Positions 1-7,728 of a stretch of DNA of 64,000 nucleotides are shown one piece after another. This DNA is from Sphaerotilus mobilis. GTDB taxonomy: Bacteria > Pseudomonadota > Gammaproteobacteria > Burkholderiales > Burkholderiaceae_C. A model generated the notes under the pieces. It worked only from the letters and a program-made list of their open reading frames with translations, did not search any database and had not been told where the DNA came from. The DNA lies in the NCBI RefSeq assembly GCF_004216565.1, contig NZ_SGWV01000010.1, forward strand, positions 310,001 to 374,000, in the 5' to 3' direction. Numbering within the stretch: position 1 is the first letter of the stretch; every line of letters begins with the position of its first letter. The translations under genes were made by a program, and so were the position numbers.

Positions 1-33
1 GCCGCCGCTCGCCCGCCTCGCCCAGCGTGTGCG

Positions 34-51
34 GTCATCCCAGAGGATGAC
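34..51. promoter_or_regulatory. Candidate operator upstream of the luxR-type gene
   Basis: GTCATCCCAGAGGATGAC is a palindrome with 7-base arms and a 4-base spacer. Thirteen of its bases (34-46) recur in inverted orientation at 945-957, upstream of the neighbouring binding-protein gene, at nearly the same distance from the start codon. Seen: the repeat. Inferred: a binding site for the adjacent LuxR-type regulator. Confidence 0.45.
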
Positions 52-102
52 GCTGGACTCGCCCCTCGCCATCCCCTGCGCCACCCGCCTCCGCCCATCC
101 CC

Positions 103-915
103 ATGACCGTCCTGCCCCTTGACTCCCGCACCGGCCCGGCCTGGGCCGCCGGCTTCAGCGACGTGGTCCAGGCCATCGGCGAGCCCGACTTCGCCGAACG
201 TGCGCTCGGCGCGCTCAACACCGCCCAGCTGCGCGCGGCGTCGTGGTCGGTCTACCAGGTGCGGCGGCAACAGGCGCCGGTGCTGCATCTGTCGGCCAGC
301 CTGGGCGTGCCCGACACCACGCGGCACTGTTTCGCGGCCTACCGCGCCGGCCTGTACCGGGCCGACCGCAGCTTCGACGCCGTGCGCCCGGGCCATGCCG
401 CCGTCCTGCGCATGCATGCCGACGAGGCGCCCAGTGCCGACCACCGCGAGGCGATCTACCGTCGCCACGGCATGCTGGAACGGCTGTCCGTCGTGACACG
501 CCCGGACGACGCCGAGGTGTTCGCCGTCAACCTCTACCACCACGACCACCAGGGCCGCTTCAGCCCCGGCGAGATCGAAGGCTTCGCCGGCCTGGCGCCG
601 TTGCTGCTGGCCTGTGTGCAGCGCCATCTGCGCCTGCGCCCGGTCGCGCCCGCCGTCGACGTGTCAGCCCCGTCCGCCGCGCCCGCCGCCGACACGACCT
701 CACCCCGCACCCTGCTGCAGGCCCGCTGCCCAACGCTGACCGAGCGCGAACTCGACGTCTGCGAGCGCCTCTTGCGCGGCTGGAGCTACGACGGCATCGC
801 CGCCGACCTCGGCCTGTCGCTGGCCACCGTCAAGACCTACCGCGCCCGCGCCTTCGAGCGCCTGGGCATGCACTTCAAGAGCGAGCTGTTCGCGGCCCTG
901 CTGCCACGCCAGTGA
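103..915 (+). CDS. LuxR-family transcriptional regulator
   Basis: A 270-residue DNA-binding regulator. The C-terminal part (about residues 210-268) is a GerE/LuxR helix-turn-helix, with the family signature LTERELDVCERLLRG followed by ATVKTYRARAFERLG. The N-terminal 190 residues match no sensor domain I recognise; they lack an obvious receiver aspartate pocket or acyl-homoserine-lactone pocket, so this is probably a stand-alone LuxR regulator with an unknown ligand. An alanine/proline-rich linker (about 185-205) joins the halves. The next gene in the same direction encodes a Bug-type periplasmic binding protein, and a 13-bp motif upstream of both genes suggests that this protein controls itself and its neighbour. 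The start ATG follows the operator-like palindrome by about 50 bases. Confidence 0.85.
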   Translation: MTVLPLDSRTGPAWAAGFSDVVQAIGEPDFAERALGALNTAQLRAASWSVYQVRRQQAPVLHLSASLGVPDTTRHCFAAYRAGLYRADRSFDAVRPGHAAVLRMHADEAPSADHREAIYRRHGMLERLSVVTRPDDAEVFAVNLYHHDHQGRFSPGEIEGFAGLAPLLLACVQRHLRLRPVAPAVDVSAPSAAPAADTTSPRTLLQARCPTLTERELDVCERLLRGWSYDGIAADLGLSLATVKTYRARAFERLGMHFKSELFAALLPRQ

Positions 916-918
916 ACC

Positions 919-938
919 GGCCAGCCCGGCGGCTGGCC
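919..938 (+). terminator. Terminator-like hairpin after the luxR-type gene
   Basis: GGCCAGCC and GGCTGGCC form a perfect 8-bp stem with a CGGC loop directly after the stop codon. There is no T-run, so it may only stabilise or attenuate the transcript. Confidence 0.4.
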
Positions 939-944
939 TGTCCA

Positions 945-965
945 CCTCTGGGATGACAGGTCATC
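945..965. promoter_or_regulatory. Candidate operator upstream of the Bug protein gene
   Basis: CCTCTGGGATGAC (945-957) is the exact reverse complement of bases 34-46. It continues into a second palindrome, GATGAC-AG-GTCATC (952-965). It lies about 50 bases before the ATG of the binding-protein gene, matching the position of the first copy before the regulator gene. Confidence 0.45.
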
Positions 966-1011
966 GGCAGGCGCGCGGCACACTGCCTCGCACTTCAAGA
1001 GGAGCCTGCCC

Positions 1012-1989
1012 ATGCGCACCCGCCGCCTTGCCCTGCTGACCGCCTGCGCCGCCGCCGTCCTGGCCGCGTCCGCACCCGTCGCGGCCCAGACCTACCCGGA
1101 CCGTCAGGTCAAGCTGGTGGTGGGCTTCCCGCCCGGCAGCGGCCCGGACGTCGTCGCCCGTCACCTGGGCCAGAAGCTGGGCGACCTGCTCAAGCAGCAG
1201 GTGGTGGTGGACAACCGCGCCGGCGCCGGCGGCCAGATCGCCGCCCAGGCGGTGGCCCGCTCGCCCGCCGACGGCTACACCCTGCTGCTCGGCGAGGTCG
1301 GCTCGATCAGCATCTCCCCGGCCGCCTACGGCAAGCTGCCCTACGACCCCGCGCGTGACCTGCAGGGCGTGGCCGAGGTGGTGCGCTCGGACTTCGTGCT
1401 GGTGGTCCCGGCCGACTCGCCGTCGCGCAGCGTGGCCGACTTCGTCAGCGCCGCCAAGGCCCAGAAGGACAAGGTCAACATCGGCACCTTCGGCGCCGGC
1501 ACCCCCGGCCACTTCGGCGCCGAGGTGTTCGGCAGCCTCGCCGGCTTCGCCGTCGAACCGGTCCACTACCGCGCCACCGGCGACGCCATCAGCGCCATCA
1601 TCACCGGCGACGTCAAGGGCGCCTTTGTCTCCACCGCGCTGGCCATGGCCCAGGTCAAGGGCGGCAAGATGCGCGCCCTGGCCACGACCGCCGCCGAACG
1701 CTCGCCGCTGCTGCCCGACGTGCCCACCTTCACCGAGTCCGGCTACCCCAAGGCCGACTTCTCCGCCTGGTTCGCCGTCCTGGTCCCCACCGGCACACCT
1801 ACCGGCACGCTCGACCTCCTGAACCGCCAGACGGTGGCCGCCATTCAGAGCCCCGAGGTCCGCCAAAAGCTCCAGGAAGCCGGCTTCACCGTCATCGGCA
1901 GCACCCGGTCCGACACCGAGCGCATGCTCAAGTCCGAAGCCACCCGCTGGTCCACCGTCGTCAAGGCCACCGGCTTCAAGGCCGACTGA
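1012..1989 (+). CDS. Bug-family (TctC-like) periplasmic substrate-binding protein
   Basis: A 325-residue solute-binding protein of the Bug/TctC family, which is greatly expanded in Burkholderiales and binds carboxylates or aromatic acids in the periplasm. Residues 1-25 form a signal peptide ending in PVAAQ. The mature start YPDRQVKLVVGFPPGSGPD and the later VDNRAGAGGQIAAQAVA are the classic Bug motifs. A ribosome site AGAGGAG sits just before the ATG. No TctA or TctB membrane gene is adjacent, so it may be an orphan receptor or sensor, as many Bug proteins are. The adjacent LuxR-type gene with a shared upstream motif suggests ligand-responsive control. The ligand cannot be read from sequence. 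Confidence 0.9.
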   Translation: MRTRRLALLTACAAAVLAASAPVAAQTYPDRQVKLVVGFPPGSGPDVVARHLGQKLGDLLKQQVVVDNRAGAGGQIAAQAVARSPADGYTLLLGEVGSISISPAAYGKLPYDPARDLQGVAEVVRSDFVLVVPADSPSRSVADFVSAAKAQKDKVNIGTFGAGTPGHFGAEVFGSLAGFAVEPVHYRATGDAISAIITGDVKGAFVSTALAMAQVKGGKMRALATTAAERSPLLPDVPTFTESGYPKADFSAWFAVLVPTGTPTGTLDLLNRQTVAAIQSPEVRQKLQEAGFTVIGSTRSDTERMLKSEATRWSTVVKATGFKAD

Positions 1990-2013
1990 ACCCCCTCGTA
2001 CACTCCCGCCCGC

Positions 2014-2092
<79 letters not shown>

Positions 2093-2120
2093 GGACACGG
2101 TTTCAGGATGGTTGGATATG

Positions 2121-2156
2121 ACGGCTCGATGCGATGCATCGGGCCGTTGGTGTTTG
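2121..2156 (+). terminator. Rho-independent terminator of the tRNA gene
   Basis: ACGGCTCGATGC (2121-2132) and GCATCGGGCCGT (2136-2147) form a 12-bp stem with one G-U pair and a GAT loop, followed by TGGTGTTTG. Near-identical hairpins occur at 2451-2478 and 4470-4497, each after a tRNA 3' remnant, so tRNA end and terminator were copied together. Confidence 0.75.
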
Positions 2157-2338
2157 TGGGGTGTGCCGTTTGCTGAGTTGGACAAGGTAGACGACTCAAG
2201 CCGAAAGTTGTGCCCTGGAGGCGAAAGCATCCGCGTACACGTCTCGTGTTCGGCGATACCTGACGGCTCACCGGGGGCAGAGCAACTGCGAGCCCAGCAC
2301 GGTGCCCGCCTACAGACCCTCCCGGGTCCACGGCGAAG

Positions 2339-2494
2339 GCATGGTCCAGGGAGTCCGGAAACGGGCACAAACCGGAATACTTTGGTCGTTGGTTCAAGTC
2401 CAACGCGGCCTACCACCCCACCCACTCCACCCGCGAGGAAGTGTTCATCGACGGCTCGGTGCCTGTGCATCGGGCCGTTGGCGTTTGAGGGGTG
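2339..2494 (+). repeat. Direct repeat, left copy: tRNA 3' remnant plus terminator
   Basis: About 156 bp, closely matching 4356-4513. It holds a shared leader (2341-2380), a tRNA 3' end at 2381-2415 (intact T-arm GTTGG-TTCAAGT-CCAAC, acceptor strand and CCA) and a hairpin terminator at 2451-2478. The 5' half of a tRNA is missing, so it cannot be a functional tRNA. It could be an attachment-site duplicate or the relic of a lost tRNA gene. The stretch 2157-2338 before it shows nothing recognisable. Confidence 0.7.
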
Positions 2495-2872
2495 CGAGTT
2501 GTCGGGATGCACTCGCGGAATCGTTGCTGCAGTCGATCGAATTTCGCGGTCAGCCGTGTTGAGGCCACCGCCTCAGGTCGCTGGACCGTCCCCGCTTACC
2601 CAAGAAGTCGCCCCGTGGACACCATGATTGCCTCACTTGGCAAAGCGGCGGACTGTCGACAAAATCGGTAGCAAACGCCGCGCCTGACAGCAATTGCAAT
2701 TCTGTATAAACGTACAGCCTTAGGGGTCAGATGCGACGTACCCACGGGTCATGTTAGGCGAACCCGATCCGGACGACTGTTGGCGTTCTAGGCGATAGTG
2801 TGAGGTCGTTTGTAACACTACATGGGCATCCCTGTTAGACCGCTATCAAACACCAAAAGGTCTGCGTTCGCC
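2495..2872. other. Gene-free leader of the accessory module
   Basis: No supported gene. It contains the LexA-type operator and promoter (2684-2717) and GTTAGGC at 2753-2759, which matches the integron core consensus GTTRRRY. AT content rises from about 2630 onward, marking the entry into accessory DNA. Confidence 0.5.
2684..2717 (+). promoter_or_regulatory. LexA-type SOS operator overlapping a promoter
   Basis: CTGTATAAACGTACAG (2702-2717) fits the proteobacterial LexA consensus CTGT-N8-ACAG exactly in its arms. TATAAA (2705-2710) inside it could be a -10 element, with CTGACA (2684-2689) as -35 at a short 15-base spacing. This overlap is typical of SOS-repressed promoters. The first downstream start codon is 105-156 bases away. 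Confidence 0.55.
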
Positions 2873-3547
2873 ATGGAAAAGCCAAAAGTATTCATCAGCG
2901 TTGGCAGCAATGGCACGGAAGTGCAGCGTGCAGCCACAGATCAGATATTTTCGCTTGTCAAGGCCATCGGGCTTTCGCCTCGCCAAATGGAGAAGAACGA
3001 ATGGTCATCTGAACAGCCACTGCGCGCGATTCGCAAAGTTATTGATGAGTGCCATGGAGTTGTAGTGGTAGCTTTCACCCGCTATGAATTTGCATCTGGT
3101 GTTGAGTACAAGAAGAACAATGAATCATCCCCACTTCAGCACGTTCGACTCCCGACAGTCTGGAATCAAATTGAGGCAGCAATGGCCTACGGAAGAGGCT
3201 TGCCGCTACTCGTGATCTGCGAGCACGGGTTACGGGACGACGGGCTCCTCGAAGGCAAGTACGACTGGAAAGTGCTATGGACAGATTTTTCTACCGCCGA
3301 CATCAACTCAGAAAAGTTCTCTGGATTTGCTGAATCTTGGAAGCGCCTTGTTGAGGAGCAGGCCGCAAAACAGTCATCCGTGCCTCATCCCAAAGAAGTA
3401 GACCTCGCACGAGTTTCAATTTCTAAGCTACTCGGGATGCTTACCTTTTCTCAGTTCACTAGTATCATTGCAGCACTCGCTTCTGCATTTGCGTCAGTGG
3501 CTGCAGTCGCGTTTAAAGTTGGCGGGGGGAAGTGGCCGTGGGAGTAG
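2873..3547 (+). CDS. TIR-like domain protein with C-terminal membrane segment
   Basis: About 224 residues if started at the ATG at 2873; an in-frame ATG at 2822 would add 17 residues that look non-conserved. The N-terminal part reads like a TIR-like or nucleoside-deoxyribosyltransferase-like Rossmann domain. It has an opening strand KVFISVGSN, a second strand GVVVVAFTRYEF, then WNQIEAAMAYGRGLPLLVI, where the glutamate of QIEAAMA sits where TIR NADases carry their catalytic Glu. A hydrophobic stretch near residues 188-216 (FTSIIAALASAFASVAAVAF) looks like one transmembrane helix. Base composition is far more AT-rich than the core genes. It lies behind a LexA-type operator and before a HEPN-like gene, so an abortive-infection effector is plausible. 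The domain call is by eye and not certain. Confidence 0.6.
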   Translation: MEKPKVFISVGSNGTEVQRAATDQIFSLVKAIGLSPRQMEKNEWSSEQPLRAIRKVIDECHGVVVVAFTRYEFASGVEYKKNNESSPLQHVRLPTVWNQIEAAMAYGRGLPLLVICEHGLRDDGLLEGKYDWKVLWTDFSTADINSEKFSGFAESWKRLVEEQAAKQSSVPHPKEVDLARVSISKLLGMLTFSQFTSIIAALASAFASVAAVAFKVGGGKWPWE

Positions 3548-3702
3548 CTCAAACCTATGGGCGGCCCTATCGTATAACAAGCCAATCAGTTGATTTGCAT
3601 CTCAAACTGGGGAGTCATCCCGGCTCCAACTGGTCGTCCAACTAGAGACTAGTGTGCTGCGCGCTCTGGCGCCAGTTAACTTCGGCGACCGACTTCGGAG
3701 AG

Positions 3703-4293
3703 ATGTATTATGAGCCTCGTGCAGTCGTGAACAATAGAACTTCAGCCGTTTCATTGACGGACGCACAGTTACACCGACTGATCTACTCAAACTGGGACTT
3801 CCAGCAAGCGCTGTCCGCACTGACCTTCCTGATTGAAGATTGCGACTTCCAAGCGAAGTACAGCCCGGTCGAATTGCGAAGATTGCGCTGCTATGAAACC
3901 AGCTTCATCGTCTCCTTTGCTCGACCGTTTGAGATGAGTAGAGGCCAGACTACTTTGGGACTGAAGGCTATCGGTGTGAGGCTCGATAGCAAAGACACCC
4001 AGTTAAAGGACAAGATTGTCTCGTTGCGTCAAAAAGTGGTTGCGCACTCGGATGAAGACTACATGCATTATCGGGGGGTAGTGCTCGCGCCATTTAACGA
4101 TTCAGCAATTGGGTTGCCAGTACTGAAGTACAGCGAATCACTACACCTCGAAGAGTCAGACTTGCGTCCGATCGAGGGTCTGCTCCAAAGGCTACTGACA
4201 CATATCACGAAGGCGTTGTTCCAAGTCGCCCAGTCAGATCCTGAAAGACTCAGTGTCTACAAAACACCGATTCAACCGCCCGCCAAGGCCTAA
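3703..4293 (+). CDS. HEPN-like protein, possible RNase partner of the TIR-like gene
   Basis: About 196 residues from the ATG at 3703, which is preceded closely by GGAGAG; a GTG at 3652 is an alternative. The protein is helix-rich and unrecognised overall. It contains LRQKVVAHSDEDYMHY near residues 108-123, where R109 and H115 are spaced as in the R-X4-6-H motif of HEPN ribonucleases, particularly the AbiU2-like group (RNK..AH.D). The gap of about 155 bases after the TIR-like gene holds no clear promoter, so co-transcription is likely. Composition is AT-rich like its neighbour. The stop codon lies within GCCTAAC (4287-4293), the inverse of GTTAGGC at 2753. Function beyond a possible toxin or defence role is unknown. 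Confidence 0.55.
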   Translation: MYYEPRAVVNNRTSAVSLTDAQLHRLIYSNWDFQQALSALTFLIEDCDFQAKYSPVELRRLRCYETSFIVSFARPFEMSRGQTTLGLKAIGVRLDSKDTQLKDKIVSLRQKVVAHSDEDYMHYRGVVLAPFNDSAIGLPVLKYSESLHLEESDLRPIEGLLQRLLTHITKALFQVAQSDPERLSVYKTPIQPPAKA

Positions 4294-4355
4294 CTTATAT
4301 ACAAGGATCTCCCTGCGATCCGCCGCCTCCGCGGCAGGCATTGGATACTACGAAA

Positions 4356-4513
4356 GCATAGTCCAGGGAGTCCGGAAACGGGCACAAACCGGAACCCTAG
4401 GGTCGTTGGTTCAAGAACAACACGGCCTACCACCCCCCACCCTTCAATCCAGCGAGAACGCGTCCATCGACGGCTCGGTGCCTGTGCTTCGGGCCGTTGG
4501 CGTTTGTGCGGTG
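4356..4513 (+). repeat. Direct repeat, right copy: degraded tRNA 3' remnant plus terminator
   Basis: About 158 bp matching 2339-2494. The tRNA-like part (about 4401-4432) still ends in GCCTACCA, but its T-stem has a mismatch (GTTGG against ACAAC), so it is more decayed than the left copy. The hairpin at 4470-4497 is retained. The two copies bracket the two-gene module. Confidence 0.7.
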
Positions 4514-4538
4514 ATCAGTTCGTGGGCCTCGGGGGTCT

Positions 4539-5087
4539 TTACTTCGCAACTTCGAGGCATTTGATCATTTTCTTTTCGTTTACTATTTTCAGGCAATCTT
4601 GAATGTTTGGTGTTTTCTCGGAAGCTGTCGCCTGAGTTGTGGGTGGATCTTTCTGAACAGGTGCCCCGATGGGTAGATTGGGCTTTAACGGCGCACGGTT
4701 AATGGTCGGCGGCGCTACAGGCCCCGACTGCGGATAAGATGATGTCGCATCCGCACTGAACTTGGCGACAACAACTAACAGGACAAATGCTGCTAGTAGC
4801 ATGGCCACCACGCGGAGCCAACTTGTTTTGTTCTCTGGATTTTCGACCTTCTTGCTGAAAGGCTCTGAAATACTTTCTTGGGTCTCTTTCGGATTGACCA
4901 TTTTCAGTGCAAACCAAGTGCCGATCGCGACAATCAGCAAATCGACACCTGTGTATGATGATCCGCCAAGCTCAATGGCAATATATGCCATAAAAATTGC
5001 CATCGCCCAGACGAGAGGCTTGCTATTTTTTAGATGAGCAATTAGTATTATTGGAATAGCATGCAAAAGAGCGATGAAGAGGATCAT
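4539..5087 (-). CDS. Hypothetical membrane protein
   Basis: 182 residues, family not recognised. The N-terminal 65 residues hold two or three hydrophobic helices, a charged loop follows (about 66-90), and another helix lies near residues 91-111 (LRVVAMLLAAFVLLVVVAKF). The C-terminal 70 residues are proline-rich and probably extracytoplasmic, with two cysteines in the last 20 residues. The gene ends 26 bases after the right tRNA-remnant repeat and is AT-rich, so it may belong to the accessory region. It lies 80 bases downstream of the DUF4124 gene on the same strand and may share its transcript. Confidence 0.6.
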   Translation of the reverse strand: MILFIALLHAIPIILIAHLKNSKPLVWAMAIFMAYIAIELGGSSYTGVDLLIVAIGTWFALKMVNPKETQESISEPFSKKVENPENKTSWLRVVAMLLAAFVLLVVVAKFSADATSSYPQSGPVAPPTINRAPLKPNLPIGAPVQKDPPTTQATASEKTPNIQDCLKIVNEKKMIKCLEVAK

Positions 5088-5167
5088 TTCATTCCTTTAT
5101 TGCACTCTCGGTTACTTGAGCAAGGCTGCTGAGTGCCTCCTTTAGCAAGTCAATGAATGCAGTTGCC

Positions 5168-5677
5168 TCAGTTTCGAACGCAATTGAAGTCCCTGTTGTC
5201 GCCGCACGGGCGAGTAATGCCTTGCGGTCGAATGATGATTGTGTCCGGCTCCTTCTGTCCGCAAGCAATAAACATCTCGCTTCGCCTGGCCTCCAGTTCC
5301 TTCTTCTTCGGAGCATATGAGCTAGCAAGCACCTCATAGCTTCGTTTGGCTTGCTTGCATTCCTCTGTCAGCGGCATATTCGCCTGCCTTTCTGGCGAGC
5401 GATCAAGTTGCTGTTGCGGTGCGCGCTGTTGACGCAATTCGATGTTTTCTCGTTGCAGTCGCTCGTTCTCTTCTCGCAACAGCAACTCCCGCGACTCTGA
5501 TGCGTTGAGCGTATTGCCAGTGACATTTACTTCACGCTGCTTATTGGATGGCGGGCAAGGTCTGTCGGAATAGGTGAACTTTCCGTTCCCTGCGTCGCAC
5601 TTGTACGCGCTTTGCGCGATTGCGTCAGATGCCAGTAGAGGCAGTGCGACAAGGATTGCAAGTGCCAATTTATCCAT
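5168..5677 (-). CDS. DUF4124 domain secreted protein
   Basis: About 169 residues from the ATG at 5677; an ATG four codons earlier is possible. A signal peptide (DKLALAILVALPLLASDAIAQ) is followed by the DUF4124 signature YKCDAGNGKFTYSDRPCP, a small periplasmic domain common in Beta- and Gammaproteobacteria. A coiled-coil-like stretch rich in Glu, Arg and Gln follows (about 60-90). The C-terminal part has several cysteines (TEECKQ, FIACGQ, RPCG, FNCVR) that may form disulfides. Function is unknown in this family. Composition is somewhat AT-rich, like its downstream neighbour. Confidence 0.75.
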   Translation of the reverse strand: MDKLALAILVALPLLASDAIAQSAYKCDAGNGKFTYSDRPCPPSNKQREVNVTGNTLNASESRELLLREENERLQRENIELRQQRAPQQQLDRSPERQANMPLTEECKQAKRSYEVLASSYAPKKKELEARRSEMFIACGQKEPDTIIIRPQGITRPCGDNRDFNCVRN

Positions 5678-5728
5678 TTCAAGCCCCATTCAATAGATCA
5701 ATGATATTGACGTCGTTTACTCCACGCC

Positions 5729-6361
5729 TCACCTCGCCCTGCGCGTATCCATATTCCCCCCCAGCGTCTCCAACTGGATCGTGTGCCCGCTGAAGTTGTT
5801 CCCCACCCGCGTGAACTCGATCGGCTCGACCACCTCGCGGGCATCCGTCGTGATGTGGAACAACTTGCCCGGCCCCTGCCAGATCAGGCCCTTCATGATG
5901 GTCATGCGATAGCGGCCCAGCGGCATGTCCAGAGAGGTGGACTGGCCTGAGCGGATCGGCACCAGCGCGACGGCCGCGTGGGTGTCCCAGTGGTCGAGGC
6001 GGACGGCGAAATCGGCCGGGCCGGTGTACGGCGCCTGCAGCGTCAGAGGGGCCGTCGGGCCGGGGGTGTCGGCGACATACCAGTGGACGGTGCCGGGTGA
6101 CGGGAAGGGCTGTTGTCGTCTCAGGCCGCCGATGACGAAGGCGACCAGCAGCCCGCCGAGGATCAGGCCGCACCACAACATCCAGGGCGAGCGGGCCGTT
6201 GCGCCGCGCCAGCGGGACGGGTCCAGGTGCGGGCGCAGTTGCTGCGGTTGTGGGAACGAGCGAAGCGGGTCGGCCTTGCGCTGCTGTCCTTGCTGACCTT
6301 GCCGAGCGCCGCGCTGCTGCCGGTGGTGATCCCGGTAGTAGTCACGATCGTGGATGCCCAT
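5729..6361 (-). CDS. Single-pass membrane protein with MGIHDRDYYRD N-terminus
   Basis: 210 residues from the ATG at 6361, chosen because GGGAGAA lies just before it and because MG(I/L)xDRDYxRD is a recurrent N-terminus in Burkholderiales proteins. A glutamine/arginine-rich cytoplasmic head (about 1-60) is followed by one transmembrane helix (MLWCGLILGGLLVAFVIGGL, about 65-84) and a periplasmic domain of about 120 residues beginning VHWYVADTPGPTAPLTLQAP. No enzyme motif is visible, and the aspartic-protease motif that often follows this N-terminus is absent. Base composition is back to host level. Confidence 0.65.
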   Translation of the reverse strand: MGIHDRDYYRDHHRQQRGARQGQQGQQRKADPLRSFPQPQQLRPHLDPSRWRGATARSPWMLWCGLILGGLLVAFVIGGLRRQQPFPSPGTVHWYVADTPGPTAPLTLQAPYTGPADFAVRLDHWDTHAAVALVPIRSGQSTSLDMPLGRYRMTIMKGLIWQGPGKLFHITTDAREVVEPIEFTRVGNNFSGHTIQLETLGGNMDTRRAR

Positions 6362-6662
6362 GAGTTCTCCCTGCGCGGAGGTGCATCCCCCGTCGCGGCC
6401 TGATTCTGTCGGGGGTGCGCTGACCGCAGCGTGCAGATTTCGCACATCTGACCGGTTCGGCGCGCGCTGTACCGCAGAGCAAGCGGCGCCGCTGAAGCTC
6501 CGCCGGCTGGACCCTGGGCGTGCGGACGACCTTCAAGCTAGCCGAGTCCGCGTAAGAACCTCGCACCACCCTCGACCGACGCTCAGCCGCCTGATGGGCA
6601 TGCTCTGGACGGGCATCCGGCGGGGCGGTTTTCACCACCGATTGATACGAGGCACCCGAACC

Positions 6663-7712
6663 ATGACTCACGACCTGCAGCACCGTTTCCGTTCGTCCAC
6701 CCTGAACCTGGCCCTGCGCGCATCGGCCGTCTCTGCCTTGCTGGCGGCTGGCTTGCCGGTCCATGCGGCCGACATGACGCCGGTCGATCCGACACGGCTG
6801 GTCGACGCCTTCGAGGCCACCAACGGCAAGTTCGAGGGCTACCGCCGCTCGGGCGCCAAGGGCATCTGCGCGATGGGCGAGTTCATCGGCTCGGCCGATG
6901 GGCGGGCCTTGTCCAGCGCGTCCGCGTTCTCTGGCCAGGCGGTGCCGGTGATCGTGCGTTATTCGGTCGGCGGGGCCAATCCGAAGGCGACCGACAACAC
7001 CCGCGGCCAGCGCAACATGGCGCTGCAGTTCAACCTGCCGGGCGGCGAGGTCTGGCAGATGGGCAACATCTCGTCGCCCGTCTTCGGCGCGTCAACGCCA
7101 GCCCAGATGCTGGGCCGCGTCGAGTCGCTGCGGCCGGATCCGGCCACCAAGGCGGCCGATCCCGCCAAGGTCAAGGCCTTTGCCGATGCCAACCCGGAGG
7201 TCCTGCTGCAGGGCCGCTATTTCGCGTCGCAACCGGTGCCGGCCAGCTTCACGACGCTGAACTACTGGGGCGTGCACGCCTTCGCCTTCGTCAATGCCAA
7301 GGGCGACCGCCAGTTCGGCAAATGGGTCTTCGAGCCGGTCGGCGGCGTGATGGGCCTGAGCGACGACGAGGCCAAGGCCAAGGGCCCGAGCTTCCTGTTC
7401 GACGACCTGCGCCAGCGGGTGCGCGACGGCCAGGTCGCCTTCAACTTCAACCTCGAACTGGCACAGGCCGGTGACCGTCTGGACAGCGCCACCGTGCCGC
7501 TGCCCGAAGGCCGCCGCAAGGTGACGCTGGGCACGCTGCGGCTGACCTCGGTCTCGCCGGATGCGGGCGGCGCCTGCCTGGACCTCACCTTCAACCCGAC
7601 CGCCTTGCCCAAGGGCGTGGAGCCGTCCGCCGACCCGATGTTGGCCGCCCGCGCGGCGCCCTATGCGGTGTCGCTGGGCCGGCGTCTGGGTGAAGGCTCG
7701 AAGCAGCAGTGA
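6663..7712 (+). CDS. SrpA-like catalase-related peroxidase, periplasmic
   Basis: About 349 residues from the ATG at 6663, selected because a signal peptide (LRASAVSALLAAGLPVHAAD) follows. The mature part is the small catalase fold of the SrpA/YdgF-like group: LVDAFEATNGKFEGYRRSGAKG, then VPVIVRYSVGGANP, RGQRNMALQFNLPGGE and the later YWGVHAFAFVNAKGD. Family knowledge: a heme protein using peroxide, shorter than true catalases and exported. Its likely role is disposal of periplasmic peroxide. It ends before an inverted-repeat terminator and precedes a small membrane-protein gene; in many proteobacteria such catalases pair with a cytochrome b561, which I do not see here. Confidence 0.85.
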   Translation: MTHDLQHRFRSSTLNLALRASAVSALLAAGLPVHAADMTPVDPTRLVDAFEATNGKFEGYRRSGAKGICAMGEFIGSADGRALSSASAFSGQAVPVIVRYSVGGANPKATDNTRGQRNMALQFNLPGGEVWQMGNISSPVFGASTPAQMLGRVESLRPDPATKAADPAKVKAFADANPEVLLQGRYFASQPVPASFTTLNYWGVHAFAFVNAKGDRQFGKWVFEPVGGVMGLSDDEAKAKGPSFLFDDLRQRVRDGQVAFNFNLELAQAGDRLDSATVPLPEGRRKVTLGTLRLTSVSPDAGGACLDLTFNPTALPKGVEPSADPMLAARAAPYAVSLGRRLGEGSKQQ

Positions 7713-7728
7713 GGCCCTGAGACTTCGC

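Noticed and set aside
2339-2415. Possible second functional tRNA gene
   Set aside because: Only the T-arm, 3' acceptor strand and CCA can be drawn; no D-arm or 5' acceptor partner is present upstream, so it is a remnant.
5089-5337. Small minus-strand frame overlapping the 3' end of the DUF4124 gene, possibly a frameshifted extension
   Set aside because: The DUF4124 frame ends in a clear stop with a plausible C-terminus. The overlapping frame is mostly the antisense-phase shadow, with no ribosome site or recognisable domain.
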